Positions 26,376 to 34,117 of a DNA stretch of 64,000 nucleotides are shown here, piece by piece; the first letter of the stretch is position 1; each line of letters starts with the position of its first letter. Source of the DNA: Nocardioides lacusdianchii (lineage in GTDB: Bacteria > Actinomycetota > Actinomycetes > Propionibacteriales > Nocardioidaceae); the NCBI RefSeq assembly GCF_020102855.1, contig NZ_JADHZD010000014.1, positions 28,608 through 92,607 on the forward strand, in the 5' to 3' direction. The notes under the pieces were generated by a model. It was not told where the DNA came from and made no database searches. It worked only from the letters and a program-made list of their open reading frames with translations. The position numbers and the translations under genes were made by a program.

Positions 26376-26672
26376 ATGAGCACTGCAGCCGGGCCGGAAC
26401 AGGGACGTGAGACGGTCACCGTCCGCTACTGGGCCGGCGCGCGCGCCGCGGCCGGGACGGCCGAGGACGTCTTCGAGGTGGAGGGCGAGGTAACCCTCGC
26501 CGCGCTGGTGCGCCGGGTGCTCGAGCGGCACCCGGACGACCGGATGGCCCGCACCGTGGGCGTCTGCTCGGTGCTCGTGGGTGACCGGCCGGTGCGGTCG
26601 CAGGACCCCGCGGAGGTCGTCGTACGCCCGGGTGCGGTCGTCGAGCTGCTGCCCCCATTTGCGGGAGGGTGA
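26376..26672 (+). CDS. MoaD/ThiS-family sulfur-carrier protein
   Basis: A 98-residue beta-grasp protein ending in PPFAGG. The terminal Gly-Gly is the site that is adenylated and loaded with sulfur in MoaD and ThiS. It belongs to the molybdopterin-synthase small-subunit group by its [13 protein letters not shown] pattern. No partner MoaE or E1 enzyme is next to it, so the pathway is not clear. It is divergent from glnR, and the gene starts 44 bases away. Confidence 0.8.
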   Translation: MSTAAGPEQGRETVTVRYWAGARAAAGTAEDVFEVEGEVTLAALVRRVLERHPDDRMARTVGVCSVLVGDRPVRSQDPAEVVVRPGAVVELLPPFAGG

Positions 26673-26782
26673 GCGCGCCGGGGCAGTTGTGCGGTAGAAC
26701 TGCGTTTCGACAGGCCTCCGACGGGGGATGGCTTGGGTGCCTGGCACGTCGCGTGTCGGCATGAGTCCAAGGGGGACACAGC

Positions 26783-28978
26783 ATGACAAGCACACACGGG
26801 GGAGCCTTCGCGCGCCTCGTCGCAGGTGGCGCCGCCGCCGCGACAGCGCTCGCCGGCCTCACGATCGGGCTGGCAACGCCGGCCCACGCCGCGGTCACCA
26901 TCAGCGGCAGCACCATCGACGCCGCCGGCAACTACGTCGATGGCTTCATCTCCGTCTACAAGTTCTCCGACGAGGACGGCGACGGCACCATCGAGCAGTT
27001 CGAGTACGACCTCCTGTCGGGCGTGAGCACCCAGGGCGGCGCTTTCGACCTCGCCCTCGAGGACGGCAACTACAAGCTGCGGTTCTTCCCGACCTCGAGC
27101 GCGGACGAGTACCAGGTGGAGTACTACCGCGACAAGGCCGACCTCGCGTCCGGTGACTTCATCACCGTCGCCGGCGCTGCGCAGGTCCTCCCGGCGTGGA
27201 CCATCGATTCGATCCCCACCGTGACCGGAACGGTCGCCACGACCAACGGCCGCCCGCTGCGTGGCGCGACCGTCCAGGCGTACGCCGCCGACAACGGCGC
27301 TCCCCTTGCGAGCGACACCACCGACGCCAGCGGCGCCTTCAGCATCGGCGCGCAGGAGGCCGTCAAGCTGCAGTTCTTCGGCTCCGACCCGGTGAGCGGC
27401 AAGTCGCTGGCCACCGAGTACTACTCCGACAAGAGCGACCTCGCCAGCGCCGACGCCGTGGTTCCCGGCGCGAGCGTGGGCACCGTGACCCTGGCGCCCG
27501 GTGGCTCGATCTCCGGTCGCGTCACCAGCGACGCGGGCGTGCCCCTCAACCGGGTCGAGGCGTGCGCGGAGTTCATCTGTGACTTCACCGACGCCAACGG
27601 CCTCTACACCATCGAGGGCGTGACCACGGGCTCGCACGAGGTCTTCTTCTCCGACCCGATCGACGAGTTCCTCCCCGAGTACTTCAACAACGTCGCCATC
27701 GACGAGTTCGGCGACCCGGTCTCGGACCCGATCGTCGTCACCGTCGGTCCGGGCCAGGCCGTGACCGGCATCGACGCCGGGCTCGCGCCGAAGTCGAAGC
27801 CCGCCCTCACGGGTGTCGACCTCAGCGGCGTCGTGCGCGACCAGCTCGGCGGTATCGGCGTGGGCTACGACATCGTGGCGTACGACACCCCGGCCAACCC
27901 GCTCGACCGCGAGATCGTCGCCTCGACGATCTCCAACCGTGCCGGCGGCTATGCGTTCACGACGCTCGACCGCATCGGCGGCGAGACCGAGTTCAAGATC
28001 GTCGTCCTGGGTGACGGCGCCCGGGAGGACGGCGACTTCGCGCGTCGTTCGATCTGGACCGGCCAGAAGTACGGCTACGACACCGCCACCGCGGTGACGG
28101 CTGCCCCGCAGGTCATCGACTTCGTCCAGCCGGTCGCCGGTGGCGTGTCCGGGGCTGTCACCAGCGAGGCCGGCGGCGTTCCGGAGAGCCCGTTCGTGTC
28201 CTTCGTGGACTCCGACAACACCTTCGTCCAGAGCGACGAGGAGTTCAAGGCCGACGGCACCTACGAGGCCCGCAACCTCTGGCCCGGCGAGCACACCGTC
28301 ATGTTCGGCGCCTCGCGTCACGTCTCCGAGTGGTGGGACGACTCCGTTGCCGCCGAGGCCAAGACCATCACGGTCAAGCCCGGCCAGGTGCTGACCGGCA
28401 TCTCCGCCGCGCTCTCCCAGGGCGTCAAGGCCATCGAGCGTCCGGCCGTCGAGGGGGACGCCTGGGTCGGCAAGACCATCCGCCTCGACAAGGGCGTGTG
28501 GACCCAGATGGCCGACAACGAGTTCACCTACGAGTGGCTCGTCAAGGGTGCCGTCATCGCCACCGGTCCGTCGCTGAAGCTCACCAAGAAGCACCTCGGC
28601 GACAAGATCACCGGTCGCGTCACCAACGACATCGGCTTCACCCAGGGCCAGGCGCTCACCAAGGCGACCTACAAGGTCGGCTACAAGCCCAAGCTCAAGG
28701 CCAACGTCTCCAAGAAGTCGGCCGCGATCACGCTGAAGGTCAAGTCGCTCAAGGCCAAGAAGGTCAAGGCCACGGTCACCGTCTTCGAGAAGGTCGGCGT
28801 CAAGAAGAACGGCGACGACAAGCTCAAGAAGCTCGGCAAGGCCACGATCAAGAACGGGAAGGGCGTCGTCCGCTTCAAGAAGGCGCTCGGCAAGGGCAAG
28901 CACAAGCTCGTCTTCACCGTGAAGGGCAAGGGCAAGGTCGGCTCCGGCGACATCGCCAAGAAGGTCAAGCTCCGCTGA
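26783..28978 (+). CDS. Large secreted protein with carboxypeptidase-regulatory-like repeats and a lysine-rich tail
   Basis: A 731-residue exported protein. A signal peptide of about 37 residues ends in AHA. At least five repeats of the prealbumin/CarbopepD_reg type follow (GSTIDAAGNYVDGFISVY, GTVATTNGRPLRGATVQAY, GRVTSDAGVPLNRVEACAE, and similar), about 90 residues each. These beta domains are common in surface and adhesion proteins. The last 150 residues are rich in lysine and valine (KVKATVTVFEKVGVKKNG, GKGKHKLVFTVKGKGK), an Ig-like end. There is no LPxTG or membrane anchor, so it is released or held by charge. It stands alone, followed by a strong terminator. Confidence 0.8.
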   Translation: MTSTHGGAFARLVAGGAAAATALAGLTIGLATPAHAAVTISGSTIDAAGNYVDGFISVYKFSDEDGDGTIEQFEYDLLSGVSTQGGAFDLALEDGNYKLRFFPTSSADEYQVEYYRDKADLASGDFITVAGAAQVLPAWTIDSIPTVTGTVATTNGRPLRGATVQAYAADNGAPLASDTTDASGAFSIGAQEAVKLQFFGSDPVSGKSLATEYYSDKSDLASADAVVPGASVGTVTLAPGGSISGRVTSDAGVPLNRVEACAEFICDFTDANGLYTIEGVTTGSHEVFFSDPIDEFLPEYFNNVAIDEFGDPVSDPIVVTVGPGQAVTGIDAGLAPKSKPALTGVDLSGVVRDQLGGIGVGYDIVAYDTPANPLDREIVASTISNRAGGYAFTTLDRIGGETEFKIVVLGDGAREDGDFARRSIWTGQKYGYDTATAVTAAPQVIDFVQPVAGGVSGAVTSEAGGVPESPFVSFVDSDNTFVQSDEEFKADGTYEARNLWPGEHTVMFGASRHVSEWWDDSVAAEAKTITVKPGQVLTGISAALSQGVKAIERPAVEGDAWVGKTIRLDKGVWTQMADNEFTYEWLVKGAVIATGPSLKLTKKHLGDKITGRVTNDIGFTQGQALTKATYKVGYKPKLKANVSKKSAAITLKVKSLKAKKVKATVTVFEKVGVKKNGDDKLKKLGKATIKNGKGVVRFKKALGKGKHKLVFTVKGKGKVGSGDIAKKVKLR

Positions 28979-28996
28979 CGCTCCACCGCACGCACG

Positions 28997-29035
28997 ACGA
29001 CGGGCCCCGGGAAGCGTGTTCCCGGGGCCCGTCGT
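28997..29035 (+). terminator. Terminator after the secreted repeat protein
   Basis: A perfect 16-base-pair stem (28997-29012 with 29020-29035) with a seven-base loop and a following CCCTT. It serves the plus-strand gene and, being symmetric, may also end the convergent hsp20 transcript. Confidence 0.9.
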
Positions 29036-29053
29036 CCCTTCCCCCGCGAGGGC

Positions 29054-29482
29054 TCAGGCCTCGATCGCCTGGCGCGAGTCGCTGTCGGTGCGCAGCTCGA
29101 TCTTGCGCGGCTTCGCCTTCTCCGCGACCGGCACGACGAGCCGGAGCACTCCGTCGCTGTAGGTCGCGTCGATGTGGTCGAGGTCGAGGTTGTCGCCGAG
29201 CACGAGCTGGCGGCTGAACGCGCCGCGGGGCCGCTCGGCGGCGAGCATCTGCCAGTCGCCGTTGCTCTGCGCCACGCGCTCGGCGCGGATGGTGAGGACG
29301 TTGCGCTCCACGTCGAGGTCGACCGACTCCGGGCTCACGCCCGGCAGGTCGAACTCGAGGACGAAGCGGTCACCCTCGCGCCACGCGTCCATCGGCATGG
29401 CGACGGGGCGGTTGGTGGTGCCCATGAGCTGCTGGGTGAGCCGGTCGAGCTCACGGAACGGGTCGGCGTTGCGGATCAGCAT
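29054..29482 (-). CDS. Small heat-shock protein (Hsp20/alpha-crystallin)
   Basis: A 142-residue ATP-independent chaperone. The alpha-crystallin domain spans about 28-130 ([69 protein letters not shown]). A short N-terminal arm and C-terminal tail flank it. It is divergent from a MerR-type gene 136 bases away, which most likely controls it. Confidence 0.95.
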   Translation of the reverse strand: MLIRNADPFRELDRLTQQLMGTTNRPVAMPMDAWREGDRFVLEFDLPGVSPESVDLDVERNVLTIRAERVAQSNGDWQMLAAERPRGAFSRQLVLGDNLDLDHIDATYSDGVLRLVVPVAEKAKPRKIELRTDSDSRQAIEA

Positions 29483-29618
29483 GGCGGTCTTCCTCCTGGT
29501 TCTGGATTGGTCGAGGCCCTGCGCAAGTGCCTCTGATCTGTAACACGCGGTATAGGTTTCTTATATTCCAGAGATCAGGCAGAATCAAGACCTCCAGGCG
29601 AAGAAGTAGGAGGCGGCC

Positions 29619-29903
29619 GTGGCGGGACGGGAGGTCGGGGTCTTCGCCATCTCGGTGGCGGCCGAGATGACCTCGCTGCAGGTGCAGAACCTGCGCGTCT
29701 ACGAGCGCCGCGGCCTGCTCGCGCCGGACCGCACGTCGGGCGGCACCCGCCTCTACAGCGCCGAGGACATCGAGCGGCTGCACCGCATCCGCGACCTGCT
29801 CGCCGCGGGACTCAACCTCGCCGGCATCGCGGCCGTCATCGAGCTCGAGGAGGAGAACCAGCGCCTGCGTGCTCGCCTCGCGCGACTGCGCGATCGCTCC
29901 TGA
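29619..29903 (+). CDS. MerR/HspR-type regulator, likely of hsp20
   Basis: A 94-residue protein with only the MerR winged helix (SVAAEMTSLQVQNLRVYERRGLLAPDRTSGGTRLYSAEDIERL) and a short helix ending in basic residues. There is no metal-binding tail. The EMTSLQVQNLRVYERRGL pattern matches HspR-type heat-shock regulators. It is divergent from hsp20, which supports that role. I do not find the HAIR sequence (CTTGAGT-N7-ACTCAAG) between them, so the operator must differ. Confidence 0.85.
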   Translation: MAGREVGVFAISVAAEMTSLQVQNLRVYERRGLLAPDRTSGGTRLYSAEDIERLHRIRDLLAAGLNLAGIAAVIELEEENQRLRARLARLRDRS

Positions 29904-29945
29904 GGTTCGGGAACACGCGAGGCACCACGCGGCGTTGGGTCCGTC

Positions 29946-30419
29946 ATGAGCACGGGAGCATGGATCGCGGCGGGCGCCGTCGCGCTCGCCCTGGTCGTCG
30001 GCCTCTGGCGGCTCGCGACCGACGGGCGCTTCCGCGGCACCCACGTCGTACGCGGTGATGCCGGGGTGGCGGACGGAGGATCGACCGCCGAGGCCGGGTC
30101 TGCTGACGCACCCGCCGGCGCGGAGCTCGTCGTGGCCGTCGGCGAGCGGCTCGGGGACCGCGCCACGCTGCTGCAGTTCTCCAGTGCGTTCTGCGCTCCC
30201 TGTCGAGCCACGCGTCGGGTGCTGTCCGAGGTCACCGACCTGGTCGAGGGCGTGCGCCACGTCGAGGTCGACGCCGAGCACCACCTCGACGCCACCCGCG
30301 CCTTCGGGATCCTGCGCACGCCCACGACGGTGGTGCTCGACGCCTCGGGCGTCGAGGTGACCCGGGCGACCGGGGCGCCGTCGCGCGACCAGGTGCTGAG
30401 CGCGCTGGCGCAGGTCTGA
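29946..30419 (+). CDS. Membrane-anchored thioredoxin-fold protein (CAPC motif)
   Basis: A 157-residue protein with one N-terminal membrane helix (about 4-24) and a thioredoxin domain. The active site reads FCAPCRATRRVL, and the cis-proline loop is RTPTTVVLD. The domain faces the outside, so it may transfer electrons or reduce cytochrome or sulfur enzymes. It lies just before a sulfur operon with its own leader peptide, so a link to sulfur transfer is plausible but not shown. Confidence 0.85.
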   Translation: MSTGAWIAAGAVALALVVGLWRLATDGRFRGTHVVRGDAGVADGGSTAEAGSADAPAGAELVVAVGERLGDRATLLQFSSAFCAPCRATRRVLSEVTDLVEGVRHVEVDAEHHLDATRAFGILRTPTTVVLDASGVEVTRATGAPSRDQVLSALAQV

Positions 30420-30420
30420 T

Positions 30421-30452
30421 CTCACGATATGGATGCAGGGACCACATGATGA
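30421..30452 (+). promoter_or_regulatory. Imperfect dyad upstream of the sulfur-leader promoter
   Basis: CTCACGATATGG (30421-30432) and CCACATGATGAG (30441-30452) form a 12-base inverted repeat with about three mismatches and an eight-base centre. It lies some 32 bases before the -10 sequence TACTGT (30484-30489), a fit place for an activator. Confidence 0.35.
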
Positions 30453-30496
30453 GACTGGCGACCTGCGGGCGACGAGGACGGCCTACTGTCGTGGGC

Positions 30497-30574
30497 ATGT
30501 CGTCGACCATGCTCACCAAGCGCCGCGCAGTGGACCACTGCCGCGTGCGCTCGGCGCTGTGTCGAATGTCGTGA
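30497..30574 (+). CDS. Cysteine-type leader peptide (attenuator) of 25 residues
   Basis: A 25-codon gene starts seven bases after a good -10 sequence (TACTGT at 30484-30489), so the mRNA should be leaderless. The peptide contains TKRRAVDHCRVRSALCR, the conserved pattern of the actinobacterial leader peptides upstream of sulfur-assimilation genes. Two cysteines sit in the second half, so slow translation under cysteine shortage could change the downstream structure. The next genes are DUF4395, a sulfurtransferase and DUF1416, which supports it. The mechanism is inferred from the mycobacterial example. Confidence 0.75.
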   Translation: MSSTMLTKRRAVDHCRVRSALCRMS

Positions 30575-30637
30575 CGTCCCGCCGTTGACCTGAGCGCAGC
30601 CGTCTCCCGACCGAGAGGCCTGCTCCGGTGGGACTCG

Positions 30638-30658
30638 GCGCTGGGTTGCCCCCAGCGC
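30638..30658 (+). promoter_or_regulatory. Hairpin between leader peptide and DUF4395
   Basis: GCGCTGGG (30638-30645) pairs with CCCAGCGC (30651-30658) around a five-base loop. It lies 64 bases after the leader stop and ends 38 bases before the next ATG. It could be the structure that decides readthrough or access to the GGGAGAGA site. Confidence 0.45.
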
Positions 30659-30696
30659 GCCTGGCCTCGTGCCGCGCCGACCACCCCGGGAGAGAC

Positions 30697-31173
30697 ATGT
30701 CCACCACCGCCACGCCCCGCTCCGCCCCGACCGCCGCCGGTCGTCCGGCGGGCGCGATCGACCCGCGCAGCCCCCAGCTCGCGGCAGCCCTGACCGCCGT
30801 CGTGCTGGTGGCGGTGCTGCTGCTGCCCTCGCCCGCCAACATCGTCCTGCTCGCGGTCCAGGCCGCACTGTTCGCGGTCGGTGCGGTGCGCGGGGTCCAG
30901 GCCACGCCGCACGCCTGGTTGTTCCGGACGTTCGTCCGGCCACGCCTGGCGGCACCCACTGAGTGGGAGGCGCCGGAGCCTCCGCGCTTCGCCCAGGCGG
31001 TCGGCCTCGCCTTCGCCCTCGTGGGCCTCGTCGCGTTCTTGGCGGGCGCGACGGTGCTCGGGCAGGTCGCGGTCGGCTTCGCGCTGGTCGCCGCCCTGCT
31101 CAACGCCCTCTTCGCCTTCTGCCTGGGATGCGAGGTCTACCTGCTCGTCCGACGCGTCACCTCCACCGTTTGA
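30697..31173 (+). CDS. DUF4395 membrane protein
   Basis: A 158-residue membrane protein with four hydrophobic segments, of the DUF4395 family. The pattern IDPRSPQLAAALTAVVLV at the start and FCLGCEVYLL at the end are characteristic; the two cysteines are conserved. Members lie next to rhodanese-type sulfurtransferases and thioredoxin-like genes and are thought to take part in sulfur movement or disulfide chemistry. The ATG at 30697 has GGGAGAGA just ahead. It follows the leader peptide. Confidence 0.85.
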   Translation: MSTTATPRSAPTAAGRPAGAIDPRSPQLAAALTAVVLVAVLLLPSPANIVLLAVQAALFAVGAVRGVQATPHAWLFRTFVRPRLAAPTEWEAPEPPRFAQAVGLAFALVGLVAFLAGATVLGQVAVGFALVAALLNALFAFCLGCEVYLLVRRVTSTV

Positions 31174-31247
31174 CCAACCGGGTCTCGTGACAGGACTTCG
31201 TCCTTCCTCGACCAACGAATTTTCACCACCGAAGGAGCACACCAACC

Positions 31248-32096
31248 ATGAGCCGCGAGAACTCGCTCGTCACCGCCCAGTGGGTCGAGGACAACCTCGA
31301 CACCGACGGCATCGTCCTCGTCGAGGTCGACGAGGACACCACCGCCTACGACAAGGGCCACATCCGTGGCGCCATCAAGCTCGACTGGACCATCGACCTC
31401 CAGGACCAGGTCCGTCGCGACTTCGTCAGCAAGGAGCAGTTCGAGGCGCTGCTGTCCGAGCGTGGTGTGTCCAACGACGACACCGTCGTGCTCTACGGCG
31501 GCAACAACAACTGGTTCGCCGCCTACGCCTACTGGTACTTCAAGCTCTACGGCCACCAGGACGTCAAGCTCCTCGACGGCGGCCGCAAGAAGTGGGAGCT
31601 CGACTCCCGTGAGCTGACCGACGCGCTGCCCGAGCGTGCCGCGACGTCGTACACCGCCACCGAGCAGGACCACTCCATCCGCGCCTTCCGCGACGAGACG
31701 GTGGCGGCGATCGGCACCCAGAACCTGGTCGACGTGCGCAGCCCCGACGAGTACGCCGGACGCCTTCTCGCCCCGGCCCACCTGCCGCAGGAGCAGGCGC
31801 AGCGCGCCGGTCACGTCCCGACCTCGATCAACGTGCCGTGGAGCAAGGCGGCCAACGACGACGGCACCTTCAAGTCCGACGACGAGCTGCGCGAGATCTA
31901 CGGCGCCGCCGGCCTCGACGACTCCAAGGACACCATCGCGCTGTGCCGCATCGGCGAGCGCTCCTCGCACACGTGGTTCGTGCTCAAGGAGCTCCTCGGG
32001 CACGACAACGTGAAGAACTACGACGGTTCGTGGACCGAGTACGGCTCCCTCGTCGGCGTCCCCGTCGCCCTCGGCGACGAGCCCGGGGAGGCCTGA
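31248..32096 (+). CDS. Thiosulfate sulfurtransferase (rhodanese, CysA2/SseC type)
   Basis: A 282-residue protein with two rhodanese domains. The active-site loop CRIGERSSHTWF has the catalytic cysteine at about 233; the first domain is inactive. It moves sulfur from thiosulfate to an acceptor such as cyanide or a thiol. The close relatives in mycobacteria (CysA2) are cotranscribed with a DUF1416 partner, as here. GAAGGAG lies before the ATG. Confidence 0.95.
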   Translation: MSRENSLVTAQWVEDNLDTDGIVLVEVDEDTTAYDKGHIRGAIKLDWTIDLQDQVRRDFVSKEQFEALLSERGVSNDDTVVLYGGNNNWFAAYAYWYFKLYGHQDVKLLDGGRKKWELDSRELTDALPERAATSYTATEQDHSIRAFRDETVAAIGTQNLVDVRSPDEYAGRLLAPAHLPQEQAQRAGHVPTSINVPWSKAANDDGTFKSDDELREIYGAAGLDDSKDTIALCRIGERSSHTWFVLKELLGHDNVKNYDGSWTEYGSLVGVPVALGDEPGEA

Positions 32097-32097
32097 G

Positions 32098-32400
32098 ATG
32101 TGCGGCGCGACCGAGGGCGGGCTGTCGCTCGACGGCGTCAACGTGGCCAAGGAGGCGGTGATCCAGGGGCAGGTCCTGAGGGGCGAGGAGCCGGTGGCAG
32201 GTGCCTACGTGCGCCTGCTCGACCGCTCCGGCGAGTTCACCGCCGAGGTGCCGACGTCGGCCACCGGGCACTTCCGCTTCTTCGCCGGTGACGGCGAGTG
32301 GACGCTGCGCACCCTGGCGCCCAAGGCGCAGCCGGTGGACACCCGCGTCGTCGCGGCGACCGGGTCCGTGGCCGAGGTCCAGGTGCTCGTCAGCGCCTGA
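32098..32400 (+). CDS. DUF1416 protein (SseC-like)
   Basis: A 100-residue protein of the DUF1416 family, with the typical start MCGATEGGLSLDGVNVAKE and a prealbumin-like beta pattern (IQGQVLRGEEPVAGAYVRLLD). It begins one base after the sulfurtransferase stop, so it is translated with it. The conserved partnership points to a role in sulfur metabolism, details unknown. Confidence 0.9.
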   Translation: MCGATEGGLSLDGVNVAKEAVIQGQVLRGEEPVAGAYVRLLDRSGEFTAEVPTSATGHFRFFAGDGEWTLRTLAPKAQPVDTRVVAATGSVAEVQVLVSA

Positions 32401-32535
32401 TCCACGAGCTCGACGACGGACCGCCCCCACTCCACGTGCGGGGCGGTTCGTCCGATTTTGCCCCATTTCTCCTGCAGGAACAGGAGCGGTGCCGCTCGGC
32501 CGCTTACCGTCCTTGCAGGGGAAGAGGAGGTCGTG

Positions 32536-34020
32536 ATGGCGTCTGTCACGGACGTGCGGGACTCGGGCGACCTCTGGCGCCTGACCATGGAGCACTCGCC
32601 GGTGGGCATGGCGCTGCTGTCCACCGAGGGGGTGTTCCTGACGGCCAACCGGGCGCTCTGCGAGATGCTCGGTCACGATGCGGAGGCGCTGGCCACCCTC
32701 TCCTTCCATGCCGTGACCCACCCCGACGACCTCGAGCTGGTCGTGAAGTCGGTGCGCGGGATGCTCATCGGCGAGGTCGGCTCGTTCAGGATGGTCAAGC
32801 GCTGCCTGCGCGCCGACGGCAGCGCGGTCCTCGGCGACGTGTCGGTGGCGCTGCTGCGCGACGACGAGGGCCGACCGCTCCACATCATCGCTCAGGTCGT
32901 CGACCTCTCCGGGCGTCACGCGCTGGAGCAGCGCCTGGACGCTGCCGAGGAGGAGATCGAGGCTGCCCACGTGCGGGCCGAGGCCGTCTTCGAGGCGGTG
33001 GACGCGGGGCTGCTGCTCTTCGACGCCGTCGGCAACACGGTCGCGCTCAACCGTCGTCAGCGGGAGATCATGGCGATGGCCTACCCCGACGGGCACGGCG
33101 GGACCGCGGGACAGCCCGGCTTCGTCTTCACCGCCGACCAGAGCCGCCTCCTCGAGCCCGAGGAGCTGCCCTCGACCCGGGCGGCGGCGGGTGAGCCCTT
33201 CGAGGACGCGGTCGTGTGGATCGGCGCGGAGCCGCGCCACCGCCGGGCGCTGTCCGTCACGGCCCGGCCCGTGCGCGATCGGACGGGCGCCACCGTCGGG
33301 TCCGCGGTGGCCTGCACCGACATCACCGACCTGGTCCGTGCCACGCAGGTCAAGGAGTCCTTCGTCGCGGCGGTGTCGCACGAGCTGCGTACGCCGCTCA
33401 CCGCGGCCCTGGCCTACCTCGAGCTCGTCGAGGACTCTCCGGGCCTGAGCGACGACATCCGCCTGCAGCTCGGTGCGGTGCGCCGCAACTCCCGACGCCT
33501 CGCGATGCTGGTCAACGACCTCATCTACGCCGCCCGCGCCACGACCGGGACGCCGGCAGTCGACCGCTACCGGATCGACCTCGCGGCGCTCGTCCGCGAG
33601 GCACTGTCGGCCGCCGAGGTCGATGCGGCGGGCAAGGACGTACGCCTGGTGGGCCGGATGGCCGAGGAGATGCCCGTGATCGGCGACGGGATGCAGCTGC
33701 GTCATGCGATCGACAACCTGATCGCGCATGCCGTCGGGTCCGCAGGGGACGAGGTGAGGGTCGACGCCACGCTCACCGACCGGGGGCGCCACGTGGTGCT
33801 GTCCGTGGTCGACGACGGCGACGGAGTGGCCGACCGGGACGGCGCGGCGCTCTTCGGCAGCGGCCTTTTCGTCGAGCAGGACACCGAACGCGAGCGGCTC
33901 CCGACCGCCGGTCGTGGACTCCGCATCGCGCGCTCGATCATCGAGGCCCACGGCGGCGAGATCCACGTGGAGAGCAACCTCGGCGTGGGCACCGCGGTGC
34001 GCGTGCAGCTGCCCTGCTGA
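32536..34020 (+). CDS. PAS-domain histidine kinase with a degenerate ATP site
   Basis: A 494-residue soluble kinase. Two PAS domains (about 10-140 and 145-255) are followed by a dimerisation domain with the phospho-histidine at about 282 (FVAAVSHELRTPL). The ATPase domain is damaged: the N-box reads DNLIAHAVG, with His398 where the metal-binding Asn should be. The F-box is missing, and the G2 box reads GRGLRIARS instead of GxGLGL. The downstream paralogue has all of these. It may be a pseudokinase that modulates its twin. GAGGAGG lies before the ATG. TTTTGCCCCA is 75 bases upstream. Confidence 0.85.
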   Translation: MASVTDVRDSGDLWRLTMEHSPVGMALLSTEGVFLTANRALCEMLGHDAEALATLSFHAVTHPDDLELVVKSVRGMLIGEVGSFRMVKRCLRADGSAVLGDVSVALLRDDEGRPLHIIAQVVDLSGRHALEQRLDAAEEEIEAAHVRAEAVFEAVDAGLLLFDAVGNTVALNRRQREIMAMAYPDGHGGTAGQPGFVFTADQSRLLEPEELPSTRAAAGEPFEDAVVWIGAEPRHRRALSVTARPVRDRTGATVGSAVACTDITDLVRATQVKESFVAAVSHELRTPLTAALAYLELVEDSPGLSDDIRLQLGAVRRNSRRLAMLVNDLIYAARATTGTPAVDRYRIDLAALVREALSAAEVDAAGKDVRLVGRMAEEMPVIGDGMQLRHAIDNLIAHAVGSAGDEVRVDATLTDRGRHVVLSVVDDGDGVADRDGAALFGSGLFVEQDTERERLPTAGRGLRIARSIIEAHGGEIHVESNLGVGTAVRVQLPC

Positions 34021-34117
34021 TTCCCTCAGTTTTGCCACTGTTTCGCCAAGTAACGGAGTGAGGGGTGCGCCCACTCGTACGGTGAGCATCCCGGCGGTGC
34101 GTGCGAAGGAGGGTTGC

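Noticed and set aside
26673..26782. Riboswitch in the leader of the secreted repeat protein
   Set aside because: The leader contains GGCTTGGGTGCC and related small hairpins, but I could not match it to any known riboswitch core.
26426..28903. 825-codon minus-strand open frame opposite the secreted repeat protein
   Set aside because: High-GC DNA keeps this frame open by codon bias. The plus-strand frame has a signal peptide, repeats and terminator; the antisense frame has only low-complexity sequence.
29483..29618. HAIR operator for the HspR-type regulator
   Set aside because: The CTTGAGT-N7-ACTCAAG pattern is not present. A TCTGATC/GATCAG pair about 35 bases apart is too loose to call an operator.
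33081..33401. Response regulator gene adjacent to the tandem kinases
   Set aside because: No receiver motif is found in any frame around 32400-36000; the only receiver is at 768-1172.
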